Notes: generated by a model from the sequence alone, not told the origin. A DNA stretch of 64,000 bases from Fusobacteriaceae bacterium (GCA_031272775.1 JAISTB010000005.1:62001-126000), one strand, 5' to 3'; shown: positions 36,023 through 44,711, counted from the first letter of the stretch. Numbers and translations are program-made.

Positions 36023-37120
36023 TTATTCCGCTACGCCCAAAAGCGGCGCGTCGTAGGCGAAAAGCGTGTTGTTGATCTCAAAAATATCATATTTTCGCAT
36101 GGAGATGTAATTTTTCACGACCACGTCGAGCAGGATACTCCCGGAAAAGGCAAAACCCGCCCGTTTCATGAGGTCATCGGCCTCGTCGGGCGTCAATTTC
36201 AGCGCCACGATCAAAGCCAGGACGGTTTTTTTGCTTGGCGTATAATTGGGATTTCGGATTTTGCTGAAGAGCTTGCGGTCGATATTGGCCCGTTTGTAGA
36301 CTTCCACGTCCGTCAGACCCTTTGCGGCGATCAATTGCATGAGGATCGTCGAAAAAGGTTTTTCCAGCTCGACGTTGACGGCGAGCGCGCCGTGGATCAT
36401 TGCGCCGATTTTTTTCATTACCGGAAATTTATTGTCTGCTAATGTTCCAGGATGCTTCCGGTAGCTCTCTGTTATGGTTTGGCTTTTTGTTTTTGCGGAA
36501 GCTCGCGAGATTTCCATTGGCCTTGGGTCTTCGTTCTCATGGAGCAGATCGAACCTTTCGGAGAATTCCAAATCAGCTTCCGCCGGCCCCGGGGCGTCAT
36601 AAAGAAGCCCCTCGATTTCTCCCCGCAGCGCCGCTGCTATGGGGGCCTGGATCGGCTCAAAGATCACGAGATAAACCAGCGGCTCCGCCTCGTTCGCCAG
36701 GAGATAATCCCGGATGCTCTCCGTCGCCACCCGCAGGGCTTCTTTTTTCGGATAGCCGAAGATCCCGCTGGAAATCAGCGGAAAGGCGATGCTCTGGCAG
36801 CCGTTTTCCACGGCAAGGGCGAGGCTTTTTTGATAGGACGAGCGGAGCAGCGCCTCTTCGCCGTGCATCCCGTCCCTGTACCGGGGGCCGGCCGTGTGAA
36901 TGACGTATTTTGCAGGCAGGGCAAAACCCGGCGTGATGACGGAAGCGCCCGTCTCAATGGGCGCCAGCTTGTCGCAGGCCGCCTGCAGCTCCCGACTTCC
37001 GGCGGCGCGAAATATGGCGCCGCAGACGCCGCCGCCCTGCAAGAGATGCTCGTTGGCCGCGTTCACAATGGCGTCGACCCGCATTTTTGTAATATCCTGA
37101 CGGACAATCGTTAAAGGCAT
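36023..37120 (-). CDS. Macro-domain protein with C-terminal HTH-like domain
   Basis: A 365-residue protein. Residues about 1-165 are a macro domain, which binds or hydrolyses ADP-ribose derivatives: DAIVNAANEHLLQGGGVCG and PLISSGIFGYPKKEA are the ligand-binding loops. A linker (about 185-235) leads to a C-terminal domain with an XRE-like helix-turn-helix appearance (KGLTDVEVYKRANIDRKLFS and PSKKTVLALIVALKL). Similar macro/HTH pairings exist in Firmicutes; targets are unknown. The ATG at 37120 follows GGAGGG. A REP-associated transposase lies just upstream. Confidence 0.85.
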   Translation of the reverse strand: MPLTIVRQDITKMRVDAIVNAANEHLLQGGGVCGAIFRAAGSRELQAACDKLAPIETGASVITPGFALPAKYVIHTAGPRYRDGMHGEEALLRSSYQKSLALAVENGCQSIAFPLISSGIFGYPKKEALRVATESIRDYLLANEAEPLVYLVIFEPIQAPIAAALRGEIEGLLYDAPGPAEADLEFSERFDLLHENEDPRPMEISRASAKTKSQTITESYRKHPGTLADNKFPVMKKIGAMIHGALAVNVELEKPFSTILMQLIAAKGLTDVEVYKRANIDRKLFSKIRNPNYTPSKKTVLALIVALKLTPDEADDLMKRAGFAFSGSILLDVVVKNYISMRKYDIFEINNTLFAYDAPLLGVAE

Positions 37121-37136
37121 GGTTTCCCTCCCGAAA

Positions 37137-37703
37137 TCATTCTTCCCGTAAGTCGTCTTTGTCCCAATTCGCGGGATTATTGATGATGTATTCCGCGATG
37201 TGAGCGTATTCGGCCTCATCGCGGATAATGCGTTCGTAATAATTGCGTTGCCATAATCGCTTGTTAAATGATGACCAATTCTCTTGTTTTACGCCGTCCG
37301 CATATCGTTTCGTCGTCAGTGTTTTGATACGGTGAACAATATCATTCAACGACAATCTCGTAGGGGCAACCCCCTGTGGTTGCCCCGCACATTCGGGCGA
37401 TTGCCTATTTTCAGGGCAGGCACGGGGGCCTGCCCCTACGATTTCTATGATCAGGTGGATATGGTTTTGCATTATCGTATATTTGCCTAGTCGGATGCCG
37501 TCATAATGGTTTGGCATTTCATCCAACACCGATTTTATCATCTTGCCTGCACCATTCAACGTCATCCCTTCATTCATAATCTCCCCAAACAGACATCTGC
37601 GGTCCTGCACGCAAATCGTCACGAAGTACGCCCCGTTCTGCGCATAATCATAGCTTTTTAATCTGACGCTTCTGCGATGGTGTATATCAGGATTGTATCT
37701 CAT
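37137..37703 (-). mobile_element. REP-associated tyrosine transposase (RAYT, Y1/IS200-like)
   Basis: A 188-residue single-strand transposase of the TnpA-REP type. It has the N-terminal RRSVRLKSYDYAQNGAYFVT, the metal-binding HUH motif in QNHIHLI, and the C-terminal WQRNYYERIIRDE and YIINNPANW that are typical of RAYTs. Such enzymes mobilise short palindromic REP sequences. Exactly 27 codons (37360-37440) between the HUH motif and the C-terminal helices are an 81-bp copy of the palindromic element also found at 37758-37838, read in frame as VGAGPRACPEN...QPQGVAPT. GGAGG precedes the ATG. Whether the enzyme stays active with the insert is unknown. Confidence 0.88.
37360..37440. repeat. REP-like palindromic element, copy 1 (inside the transposase gene)
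   Basis: 81 bp, identical to the copy at 37758. It holds two hairpins: GGGGCAACC/GGTTGCCCC and GGGCAGGC/GCCTGCCC, and its ends GTAGGGGCA and TGCCCCTAC are complementary. Its length is a multiple of three, so it keeps the transposase frame open. Confidence 0.92.
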
Positions 37704-37757
37704 CCCAACCTCCGCTGGTTTGGTTTATTGCATCAAAAAACAAAATTATTGGGATTT

Positions 37758-37838
37758 GTAGGGGCAACCCCCTGTGGTTGCCCCGCACATTCGGGCGATT
37801 GCCTATTTTCAGGGCAGGCACGGGGGCCTGCCCCTACG
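37758..37838. repeat. REP-like palindromic element, copy 2
   Basis: An exact 81-bp match, in the same orientation, to copy 1. It lies 54 bases before the transposase start codon, the usual place for RAYT-linked REP elements. The rest of the 327-base gap to the next gene holds only the glucosaminidase promoter and A+T-rich sequence. Confidence 0.92.
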
Positions 37839-37959
37839 GTTGGTTTTATCTCTATTGACAAAATTATCGCGGATTACTGTCTTCTTTACTATTATACACG
37901 ATCCGCTCTCGCTTTTCAATCAGAACTTCCCCTCATCTCCCCCGCCATTTTTATTTTTT

Positions 37960-37988
37960 TTGTAATTTTCCGAATTTTGTGCTATAAT
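37960..37988 (+). promoter_or_regulatory. Promoter of the glucosaminidase gene
   Basis: TTGTAA, 17-base spacer, TATAAT, 42 bases before the ATG. Confidence 0.6.
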
Positions 37989-38030
37989 ACTATTACCCCG
38001 TTTTTTCTTTGCGGGTTCAGAGGAGGCCAT

Positions 38031-38963
38031 ATGAAAAAGAGAGTCCTGTTATATACAGCTTTTCTGGTGTGCTCATTTTTCATTTTCTCTTCCCGGTACG
38101 ACACGTACCGCTTAAAGGCAGCCAATTACCAAAAATTTTACGCGAATATCAGAGCGCAATTGGACGAAAGAGAACGCCGGGAAGTCAAAGCGCAACCGGA
38201 GAAAATAAAAGAAGAAAAGAATCCCGCCGCGCCGGACTTTTTTGTATTTCACGCCGGAACATCGGTGAAAAAGCCCTCGGGGCCGAATCCCGTGCGTCTG
38301 GTCAGCACCCAGGACAAGTATTTCCGGACCATTGTCGTGAAAGCGGGCAAACCCAAATTCGTCGCCAAGGTCAAGGACCTGAAGCCCAGAGCGGGAAAAA
38401 GCAGAAAAGCGGTCTTTATCGATACGCTGGTGCCCATTATTGAAGATATCCACAAGGACATCAAGCTGACGCGCACCCGGGTCGAGAAAATCGCCAAAAA
38501 AGGCAGCCGGAGCAAGAGCGACGAAATTTTCCTCAAGGAGCTCTTCCTCTTGTATAAAGTCGAAGGAAACAGCATCGCCAAATTGCTGGACAAGCTCGTC
38601 ATCGTACCGACGTCCCTTGTGCTGGCCCAGGCGTCCCTCGAGAGCGGTTGGGGAACTTCCCAGATCGCCGTCGGCGCCAACAATCTCTTCGGAATGAAAT
38701 CCTTTTCCCGGGACGGGCGCGGCTACAAGATGGGAAAGAGCTACTACAAGCGCTATGATTCCATCAAGGATTCCGTCGAGGATTACATGCTGACTCTGGC
38801 CCGACACAGGGCCTACGGCAGTCTGCGCAACGCCATCATCAAGGGGGAAAATTCCACCGAGCTCGTGCGCCATCTGAACAACTATTCCGAGCTCAAGGCC
38901 GAATACGGCCGGAAGGTCGGGCAGGTCATCCGGGCAAACAATCTGTATTCCTACGACGCATAG
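38031..38963 (+). CDS. Secreted glucosaminidase (FlgJ/Bax-like)
   Basis: A 310-residue protein with an N-terminal hydrophobic segment (about 5-21) that is either a signal peptide or an anchor. A basic, low-complexity spacer (about 40-150) precedes a C-terminal glucosaminidase domain (PF01832): LVLAQASLESGWGTSQIAVGANNLFGMK carries the catalytic Glu, followed by YKRYDSIKDSVEDYML. It probably cleaves peptidoglycan glycan strands. The ATG at 38031 has AGGAGG upstream; the longer upstream frame crosses the promoter and the REP element. Confidence 0.88.
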   Translation: MKKRVLLYTAFLVCSFFIFSSRYDTYRLKAANYQKFYANIRAQLDERERREVKAQPEKIKEEKNPAAPDFFVFHAGTSVKKPSGPNPVRLVSTQDKYFRTIVVKAGKPKFVAKVKDLKPRAGKSRKAVFIDTLVPIIEDIHKDIKLTRTRVEKIAKKGSRSKSDEIFLKELFLLYKVEGNSIAKLLDKLVIVPTSLVLAQASLESGWGTSQIAVGANNLFGMKSFSRDGRGYKMGKSYYKRYDSIKDSVEDYMLTLARHRAYGSLRNAIIKGENSTELVRHLNNYSELKAEYGRKVGQVIRANNLYSYDA

Positions 38964-38983
38964 CGCGCAGATACATTTTTCTC

Positions 38984-39012
38984 TTGACGTTCACGGCCGA
39001 ATAGGTTATAAT
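38984..39012 (+). promoter_or_regulatory. Promoter of the small ferredoxin gene
   Basis: TTGACG, 17-base spacer, TATAAT; a near-consensus promoter. Confidence 0.75.
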
Positions 39013-39056
39013 ATATGAACGAACTTTAAAATATTTTAAAACGAGGGAGGTATACC

Positions 39057-39227
39057 ATGCACGTGATAGATAAGGATGCCTGCATCGCCTGCGGCGCCTG
39101 TGAAGGAACATGTCCCGTCGGCGCCATTGCGGCCACTGACGACGGCAAATACGGAATCAGCGACGCTTGCATTGACTGCGGCGCCTGTGCCGGCGGATGT
39201 CCCGTTTCGGCAATAAAAGCGCAATAA
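39057..39227 (+). CDS. 2[4Fe-4S] ferredoxin, 56 residues
   Basis: A short clostridial-type ferredoxin. Two CxxCxxCxxxCP clusters are present, CIACGACEGTCP and CIDCGACAGGCP, enough for two [4Fe-4S] centres. It acts as a low-potential electron carrier in anaerobes. ACGAGGGAGG precedes the ATG. It has its own strong promoter and terminator, so it is a single-gene unit, consistent with high expression. Confidence 0.95.
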   Translation: MHVIDKDACIACGACEGTCPVGAIAATDDGKYGISDACIDCGACAGGCPVSAIKAQ

Positions 39228-39239
39228 GGCAAAACAAGA

Positions 39240-39259
39240 GGAGCCGGTCGGCTCCTTTT
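39240..39259 (+). terminator. Terminator of the ferredoxin gene
   Basis: GGAGCC/GGCTCC stem with a 4-base loop followed by TTTT. Confidence 0.75.
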
Positions 39260-39276
39260 CACTTGGAGGAGTGATC

Positions 39277-39993
39277 ATGTGGCGGGATATGGGCTGGTAT
39301 CTCGAATCGGAAGAATTTCTAAGTCTGGGCGCGAGGGCTGTCTTTACGGGGAAGGCCTTCGGCGACGCCAAAAGTCCGGAAACGACGCGACTCCGGGAGC
39401 TGCCCGGAATCGGGGAGAAAGCGCTTTGCGCGGGACATCAGGTCCACGGGGAGCAAATCACGGTCGTGGACGAACCCGGACCGCTTTATCGCGAGGACAA
39501 TGACGGCTTCCTCACGAACCGGGACGACGTCGTCCTCTATACGAAATACGCCGACTGCCTGCCGGTTTTTTTGCTGGACCCCGCGACAGGCGCCATGGGC
39601 GTCGTCCATTCGGGATGGAAGGGCTCTTTTGCCGCCGTCGGTCTTTCGGCCCTGCGTCTCATGGAGCGGCGCTACGGAAGCAAAATATCCGATATCCGCA
39701 TCTTGTTCGGGATCGGGATAGCCGGTCGCAACTACGTGGTTTCCGGAGATTTCCGCGGGCTTTTTGCCGGAAAATTTCCGCCTGCCGTGACCGGAGAGGC
39801 CTTTTCTTTCCGGGAGGGAAAAATTTTCTTTGACAACCAGACGTTCAACCGCCTGCTCTTTCGGGAGGCTGGAGTCCCTTCCGCCCATATTTTCACGAAT
39901 TCCCTCTGCGTCTATGACGATCCCCGCTTTTTCTCCTATCGTCGGGAAAAAGAAAATCCCGGACGAAACGCCGGGATTATTTATCGCCTGTAG
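39277..39993 (+). CDS. pgeF: PgeF/YfiH family (laccase-domain) protein
   Basis: A 238-residue protein of the YfiH/PgeF family, reported as a peptidoglycan-editing factor and, in relatives, a purine nucleoside phosphorylase-like enzyme. The metal-site motifs CAGHQVHGEQI, KYADCLPVFLLD and GVVHSGWKGSF are all present. The ATG at 39277 has GGAGG 7 bases upstream and is preferred to a GTG two codons earlier. Its last 17 bases overlap the convergent yigZ gene. Confidence 0.9.
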   Translation: MWRDMGWYLESEEFLSLGARAVFTGKAFGDAKSPETTRLRELPGIGEKALCAGHQVHGEQITVVDEPGPLYREDNDGFLTNRDDVVLYTKYADCLPVFLLDPATGAMGVVHSGWKGSFAAVGLSALRLMERRYGSKISDIRILFGIGIAGRNYVVSGDFRGLFAGKFPPAVTGEAFSFREGKIFFDNQTFNRLLFREAGVPSAHIFTNSLCVYDDPRFFSYRREKENPGRNAGIIYRL

Positions 39994-40573
39994 GCTCCAG
40001 GGCCACGAGCAGGATATTTTTCATGTTTGCGAGCCGCTCCCGGATTTCAGCCGGGAGTTTTACTTTACAGCTGATTTTGTCGCCGTAGCCCCGTTCAATG
40101 ATCTCAACGCGCTCGTCTTTGAGGAGGGCTTCCGCTTCCCCGGCCCTGTCGTAGGGAAATTCTACAATATATGTCCATTTTTGAATAAATTCGACGGGTC
40201 CGGCGGCTTCTACCGCCAATTTCGCGCAGCGGGCGTAACTTCTGACCAATCCCCCCGCGCCCAGTTTGACGCCGCCGAAGTAGCGGGTCGCCACGACGAC
40301 CACATTTTCGACGCCCATATAACCCAGCACGTCGCCCATGGGTTTGCCGGCGGTTCCGGAAGGTTCGCCGTCATCGTCGACGCGGTAATATTCCTGCCCC
40401 CGCTCCGTGACCTTCCAGGCGCTGCAATGGTGCGTGGCGTCGGGATATCTGGTCCGGACGGCGGCGACGAAGGCCTCGGCTTCGGCCCTCGTGGAAACGG
40501 GACCGATGGATCCGATGAACTTCGATTTTTTCTCTTCAAAGGAGATTTCGGCTGCGTTTTTTACGCTTTTCAT
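39977..40573 (-). CDS. YigZ/IMPACT family protein
   Basis: A 198-residue protein of the UPF0029/YigZ family, related to yeast Yih1 and mammalian IMPACT. Conserved stretches are KKSKFIGSIGPV, DATHHCSAWKV, DDDGEPSGTAGKPM and TRYFGGVKLGAGGLVRSY. The molecular role in bacteria is uncertain. It is the last gene of the tmcAL-MFS-comEC-yigZ run and overlaps pgeF tail to tail. Confidence 0.92.
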   Translation of the reverse strand: MKSVKNAAEISFEEKKSKFIGSIGPVSTRAEAEAFVAAVRTRYPDATHHCSAWKVTERGQEYYRVDDDGEPSGTAGKPMGDVLGYMGVENVVVVATRYFGGVKLGAGGLVRSYARCAKLAVEAAGPVEFIQKWTYIVEFPYDRAGEAEALLKDERVEIIERGYGDKISCKVKLPAEIRERLANMKNILLVALEPTGDK

Positions 40574-40579
40574 AGGGCA

Positions 40580-41947
40580 TCATGTATCCTTTTGCGCTTT
40601 TCCGCGGATCACAAGACCCGTCCCGCGAAAGCGCATATTTTCATTCCGGTACTTGATCCAAAGGATCAGGGCGAAGCAGAGGCCGTAAAAGAGATACAAG
40701 AGCAGAGGCGAGGCCGGACTTTGGACCGGCAGGGTAAGCCAGGGCAATTTGCTCAAGGCCCCCAAAAGCCCCGTAAAGACTTTGAAGACAAGTTCCGCGG
40801 GCCACAGCAAAAGAAAGCCGAGACCGAAGTTTTGCAGCATGAGGCAGCCGAAGGCCAGAGAAATATAGAGACTCCCCAGGGGAAGCATGACGAGATTGCT
40901 GAAGAGCGCCAGAAACGGTAACGCGCCGAATTCCCAGACCATGACCGGCGTGAGAAACAGCTGGATCACAAGCGTCAGGAGAAAAAGGTCGATCCACCTG
41001 GACTTTTTCGGATAAACCCGCTCCTTGATCCGGGGAAAGACGCTGACAATGGCCACTACGGCCAGATAGGAGAGCTTGAGGGACGTCTCGCCGGCGCTCA
41101 GGGGATCCGCGAACATACTCCAAAGAAAGGATGCGCAGAGGGATTTTTCCGCGTCCACATTTTCGTAGAAGATCTTTCCGGCTATGGTCACGAGCACCAT
41201 GATATAGGCCCGGGAAAGAGAGGGCGAATTTTTCACGCCCGCGAAATAGAGCGTGATCGCCAGAAGGGCCAGAAGATAGCGCTTTCTGCGCATAAGCGGC
41301 AGTTTCCCGGCCCCGAAGAGGATAAAAGAAAACACGATCCCGATATGAAGCCCCGAAAGCGCCAGCAAATGCGAGGTTCCCGTGTAGGAAAACTTCTCCC
41401 GGGTCCCCCGGTCAAGGCGGCTCGTGTCGCCCAAGACCACGGCCATATAGAGATTCCGGAAATCAATGGGGGCCTTCTCCAAAAGCGCTTCCGCCCTGGC
41501 GGTAAAATAACGGGAAAGGGCGTTGGGCGGAATCTCTGTCGCCGAACTTTTCTCTATGGTGTATGTCCGGATTCCGTGAAAGTCTTCTATTTTCGTAATC
41601 GTTCCCTCAAGCGCGTATCGCCCGTCCCGCAAATATCCGACCTTGGCGTAGCTTTTGCGCCGGGGGGCTTTGCCGTCCAGCCGGACGATCCGCCCGCGCC
41701 CCTCAAGGAGTTCCAGGCCTATGCTTACGCGGTCGCCTGTCGCATATTCGCCGAAATTGACAAAGGTCAGGATCCGGAAAGCGAGGAGCAGTGGAAAAAT
41801 CACCGTCGCCGCTTTATTTTTCCCGGAAAAACACGCCCCGCAAAGGCCCGCCGCAAGGCAGACCGCTATCCCCGCCCGGGGGCCGCCGGCCTGAAAGGCG
41901 CATAGGGTAAAAAAGCACTCCAATGACAGCACATAAATCAGTTCCAT
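40580..41947 (-). CDS. comEC: ComEC/Rec2-type competence channel, short form
   Basis: A 455-residue membrane protein. A short N-terminal OB-like region (about 60-160) is followed by the competence domain with GTSHLLALSGLHIGIVFSF and about eight further helices. In transforming bacteria ComEC carries single-stranded DNA across the inner membrane. Long ComEC proteins also have a C-terminal metallo-beta-lactamase domain; this one ends in a basic tail without it. Whether the organism is competent cannot be judged from this window. Starts 22 bases after the MFS gene. Confidence 0.88.
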   Translation of the reverse strand: MELIYVLSLECFFTLCAFQAGGPRAGIAVCLAAGLCGACFSGKNKAATVIFPLLLAFRILTFVNFGEYATGDRVSIGLELLEGRGRIVRLDGKAPRRKSYAKVGYLRDGRYALEGTITKIEDFHGIRTYTIEKSSATEIPPNALSRYFTARAEALLEKAPIDFRNLYMAVVLGDTSRLDRGTREKFSYTGTSHLLALSGLHIGIVFSFILFGAGKLPLMRRKRYLLALLAITLYFAGVKNSPSLSRAYIMVLVTIAGKIFYENVDAEKSLCASFLWSMFADPLSAGETSLKLSYLAVVAIVSVFPRIKERVYPKKSRWIDLFLLTLVIQLFLTPVMVWEFGALPFLALFSNLVMLPLGSLYISLAFGCLMLQNFGLGFLLLWPAELVFKVFTGLLGALSKLPWLTLPVQSPASPLLLYLFYGLCFALILWIKYRNENMRFRGTGLVIRGKAQKDT

Positions 41948-41969
41948 CGTACGACCATCCTTTTATTTT

Positions 41970-43307
41970 TTAATCTCTATAAATATAGTAGAATATAAAC
42001 GAAACGGCGAATGACGCGGCTGAGACGAGCATTGTGAGATAAATGCCGCTTTTTTCGACCGTGTGGCCGACGCCGGTTATCGCTTCCCGCAGGCCAGCGC
42101 TGCCTCCGGAAACCAAGAGGATCGGCAGGATCAGGATCGAGAGCATAAAGGCCATTTTTAAAAAGAAACCCTGGATTCCGAAGCAGACCCCTTCGATGTG
42201 TTGCCCGCTCGTTTGGCTGATCTTTGAGCCGATTTCGCTCAACATGGCCGGCGGGAAGATGAAAGCCGCCCCCGCGATGGGGATGCCCATCAGGGCAAAG
42301 AGGACAAAACCGAAGGAGACCGGAAGAAATTTTCCCAGAAAGAACAGCATGGCGGTAAAGATGACCAAAAGCGTAAGACATGCCAGCATGACCCGCCGGT
42401 AGCCGTATTTGGCCGAGAGCTTGTTTGTCGGGTAGAAAAAGAGCGCCGACATGCCGAAAAGAATCGCCGACGCCAAGGTGATGGCGCCCTTGCCGTAGCC
42501 CATGATGTCCTCCACAATATAATTCATGGCGGCCCTGAGGTTGTTGAAACCCACGAAAAAGAACAGGAGCCCAAAGAGATACAGCACAAAAGCTCTGTTT
42601 CGGAAGGCGATTTTGAGCGTATCCCGAAAATTGGCCTCGTTGGTCCCTCCTGTGGAATACTTGTTTTCGGGAACGAGAAAGACCGTCACGAGCCCGCCCG
42701 CGAGGCAGAGTACGCAAAGGATCATGACCATGCCCCGGACGCCCCGGGTCACGTCCCCTTTGCCCAGAGTCTTGATCAGAACGCCGGGGAGGATCATGGC
42801 CACGGCCGTATAGACCAGCCGGAAAATGGACTGCCACGTCGAGAGGTTGAGCCTCGTTTCTTTGGTATTACCGATCTCCGGAATCAGCGCGTTATAAGGG
42901 GCCCCAACGATCGTATAAAACGTAAAAAACAGCGATCCCGTGATCGCGAGATAGATAAAGCTCGTGATTTCCCTGCCCACCGGCGGATAAAAAAAGGCCA
43001 GCGTCGTCAAAACCAGCGGGAGGATGCCAACGGCCACAAAGGGAATCCGCCGCCCCCAGCGGCTGTGAAAGCGGTCGGAGGCGTAGCCCACGACGGGGTC
43101 CGTGACCATATCGACGAAGCGGGAGATCACCAGGGCCAGCGAGATCAGGAGCGGGGCCATGACGGGCTTCAATCCCGAATTTTCCGGCGGCAGATAAAAA
43201 TACAGCAGCCATTGGGAAAAAATCTGGTCCACGATGGCGTAACTGACGCCGACGCCGTAGAAAATCTGTATGCTGCGCGGTAAAATTTTCGTTTCCGTTG
43301 CCTGCAT
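41970..43307 (-). CDS. GPH/SLC45-like MFS cation-sugar symporter
   Basis: A 445-residue, 12-helix transporter of the MFS_2 (glycoside-pentoside-hexuronide:cation) group. The first-helix region FYGVGVSYAIVDQIF, RFVDMVTDPVVGYASDR, the loop SRWGRRIPFVAVG and NALIPEI are the family marks. The substrate is unknown and no sugar enzyme is adjacent. The start is uncertain: in-frame starts at 43340, 43319 and 43307 exist, and 43307 has AAGGA 11 bases upstream. Confidence 0.85.
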   Translation of the reverse strand: MQATETKILPRSIQIFYGVGVSYAIVDQIFSQWLLYFYLPPENSGLKPVMAPLLISLALVISRFVDMVTDPVVGYASDRFHSRWGRRIPFVAVGILPLVLTTLAFFYPPVGREITSFIYLAITGSLFFTFYTIVGAPYNALIPEIGNTKETRLNLSTWQSIFRLVYTAVAMILPGVLIKTLGKGDVTRGVRGMVMILCVLCLAGGLVTVFLVPENKYSTGGTNEANFRDTLKIAFRNRAFVLYLFGLLFFFVGFNNLRAAMNYIVEDIMGYGKGAITLASAILFGMSALFFYPTNKLSAKYGYRRVMLACLTLLVIFTAMLFFLGKFLPVSFGFVLFALMGIPIAGAAFIFPPAMLSEIGSKISQTSGQHIEGVCFGIQGFFLKMAFMLSILILPILLVSGGSAGLREAITGVGHTVEKSGIYLTMLVSAASFAVSFIFYYIYRD

Positions 43308-43324
43308 GGAAAACACCATCCTTT

Positions 43325-44458
43325 TTATTGTTCTTTCCATATCATGTGATAGAATATTTCGGATTTTCTGGAAAAATTGATCAAATCAATCCGTGATCCG
43401 GAAAATTTCCTGGTGCAATTCTGCCATGTCGTGAGGATCTTTTCATTGCCGGTTTTTTTCAGCGCGTTGAGATAGCTCCGGCCCCGCTCGTTGTACCGCA
43501 ATACGCGGACATAAGGGATTTCCGTCCGGGCCGCGGCCGTTACGGCCTTGGTGAGACCCAAAAGCGCGTGAATCAAAATGCGCTGCGTTCGCGCGGCCGT
43601 GTAGCGCTTCGTTCGCACGGCTTCAAAAAAAGCGGGAAAAGCCTGGTGTTTTTTGGCCGCCGCCGCAAGCCGGTTTTCAAAGCCTTCCTCCATATCCTGG
43701 ATTTCCCCAAGGAGTCCGGGATCGGAGAGGATCCGGTAGCGGAGCAGCGGATAGCAGGCGTTGAGATCGACCAGAAGGCCCCGGTGGCCTGAGTTCATGA
43801 GGACGCGTGCCGTTTCTTCGGGGACGTAAGCGTTGTCATAGTCCCCTGCCGCGATCCTGGCCCGGATTTCCGAACTGCTTGTGATCCCGTCCCGTACATC
43901 GGCCGACGATTCCCGCCGCTCGATTCTTTTTACGGGAATGAGCGCCATGGGTTTCCCGTGGGCGCGGGCGGCGCGGATATACTCGACGCCCAAAATGTCG
44001 TTTGCCTCCAAGCTCGCCTCCGTTTCCAGAGCCAGCGCGTACGCCTTGGGAAAAGATAAACCTTCTTTGAGCCTTTGCCTGAGCTTTTCCCGGAAGCGAA
44101 CCGTTTCCGTCCGGGCCGCGACGCTTCCCAGAAGGGCCCGATCGTTGCATTCGGAGCCGAAGACGATCCGTCCGCAACCCAGTTCCCCGAGGATGCCTAC
44201 GGCCCCCCAGGCGAAGATTTCCGCCGTTTGCGTCGAATAAAAAGGCGGGAGTTCCGCGACGAGATCGACCCCCGCGGCTATGGCAAGGTCCGCCCGCTTT
44301 TCCTTGGGCAGCAGGGCCGGTTCCCCCCGCTGGACATAATCCCCGCTCATGACGGCTGCCATTACCGCGTCCGGGGCAAGCTCCCGGGCTTTTTGCAGAT
44401 GCAGGGCGTGCCCGTTGTGAAAGGGGTTGTATTCGACGATAAGGCCCGTGGCTTCCAT
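43325..44458 (-). CDS. tmcAL: tRNA(Met) cytidine acetate ligase TmcAL
   Basis: A 377-residue nucleotidyltransferase-fold protein that forms N4-acetylcytidine at the wobble position of elongator tRNA-Met using acetate and ATP. The N-terminal GLIVEYNPFHNGHALHL holds the HxGH-type nucleotide site. MSGDYVQRGEPALLPKEKRADLA and SSSEIRARIAAGDYD are also conserved. The ATG at 44458 follows GGGAGG. TmcAL is typical of Firmicutes and some neighbouring phyla. Confidence 0.92.
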   Translation of the reverse strand: MEATGLIVEYNPFHNGHALHLQKARELAPDAVMAAVMSGDYVQRGEPALLPKEKRADLAIAAGVDLVAELPPFYSTQTAEIFAWGAVGILGELGCGRIVFGSECNDRALLGSVAARTETVRFREKLRQRLKEGLSFPKAYALALETEASLEANDILGVEYIRAARAHGKPMALIPVKRIERRESSADVRDGITSSSEIRARIAAGDYDNAYVPEETARVLMNSGHRGLLVDLNACYPLLRYRILSDPGLLGEIQDMEEGFENRLAAAAKKHQAFPAFFEAVRTKRYTAARTQRILIHALLGLTKAVTAAARTEIPYVRVLRYNERGRSYLNALKKTGNEKILTTWQNCTRKFSGSRIDLINFSRKSEIFYHMIWKEQ

Positions 44459-44491
44459 GTTTCCTCCCGGAGGCGATTGCTTTACGGATTC

Positions 44492-44520
44492 ATTATAGCA
44501 TATTTTTCGTCTTTTGTAGA
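44492..44520 (-). promoter_or_regulatory. Promoter of tmcAL operon
   Basis: On the minus strand TCTACA, 17 bases, TATAAT. Confidence 0.5.
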
Positions 44521-44534
44521 CGAATTCTTTCAAA

Positions 44535-44566
44535 TAAAAAGCCGGTCTCTTTCGAAGAACCGGCTT
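44535..44566 (-). terminator. Terminator after tRNA-Glu
   Basis: AAGCCGGT/ACCGGCTT stem followed on the minus strand by TTTTTA, 14 bases after the tRNA end. Confidence 0.85.
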
Positions 44567-44579
44567 ATGTAAGCGGTAT

Positions 44580-44654
44580 TGGTAGCCCCAAGGGGAGTCA
44601 AACCCCTGTCTGCAGAGTGAGAATCTGCCGTCCTGATCGCTAGACTATGGGGCC
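44580..44654 (-). tRNA. tRNA-Glu (CTC)
   Basis: A 75-base cloverleaf with encoded CCA. The acceptor strands GGCCCCA and TGGGGCT pair (first pair G-U). The anticodon stem GCAGA/TCTGC holds the loop TTCTCAC with anticodon CTC, and the T loop is TTTGACT. Bacteria always need tRNA-Glu(TTC) as well, so another copy must lie elsewhere. Confidence 0.95.
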
Positions 44655-44682
44655 GGTTGAGAAAAAATTTCCAGCGAATACT

Positions 44683-44711
44683 ATTATACACGATTTTTGG
44701 GATTTTGTAAA
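44683..44711 (-). promoter_or_regulatory. Promoter of tRNA-Glu
   Basis: On the minus strand TTTACA, 17 bases, TATAAT, ending 29 bases before the tRNA. Confidence 0.7.
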
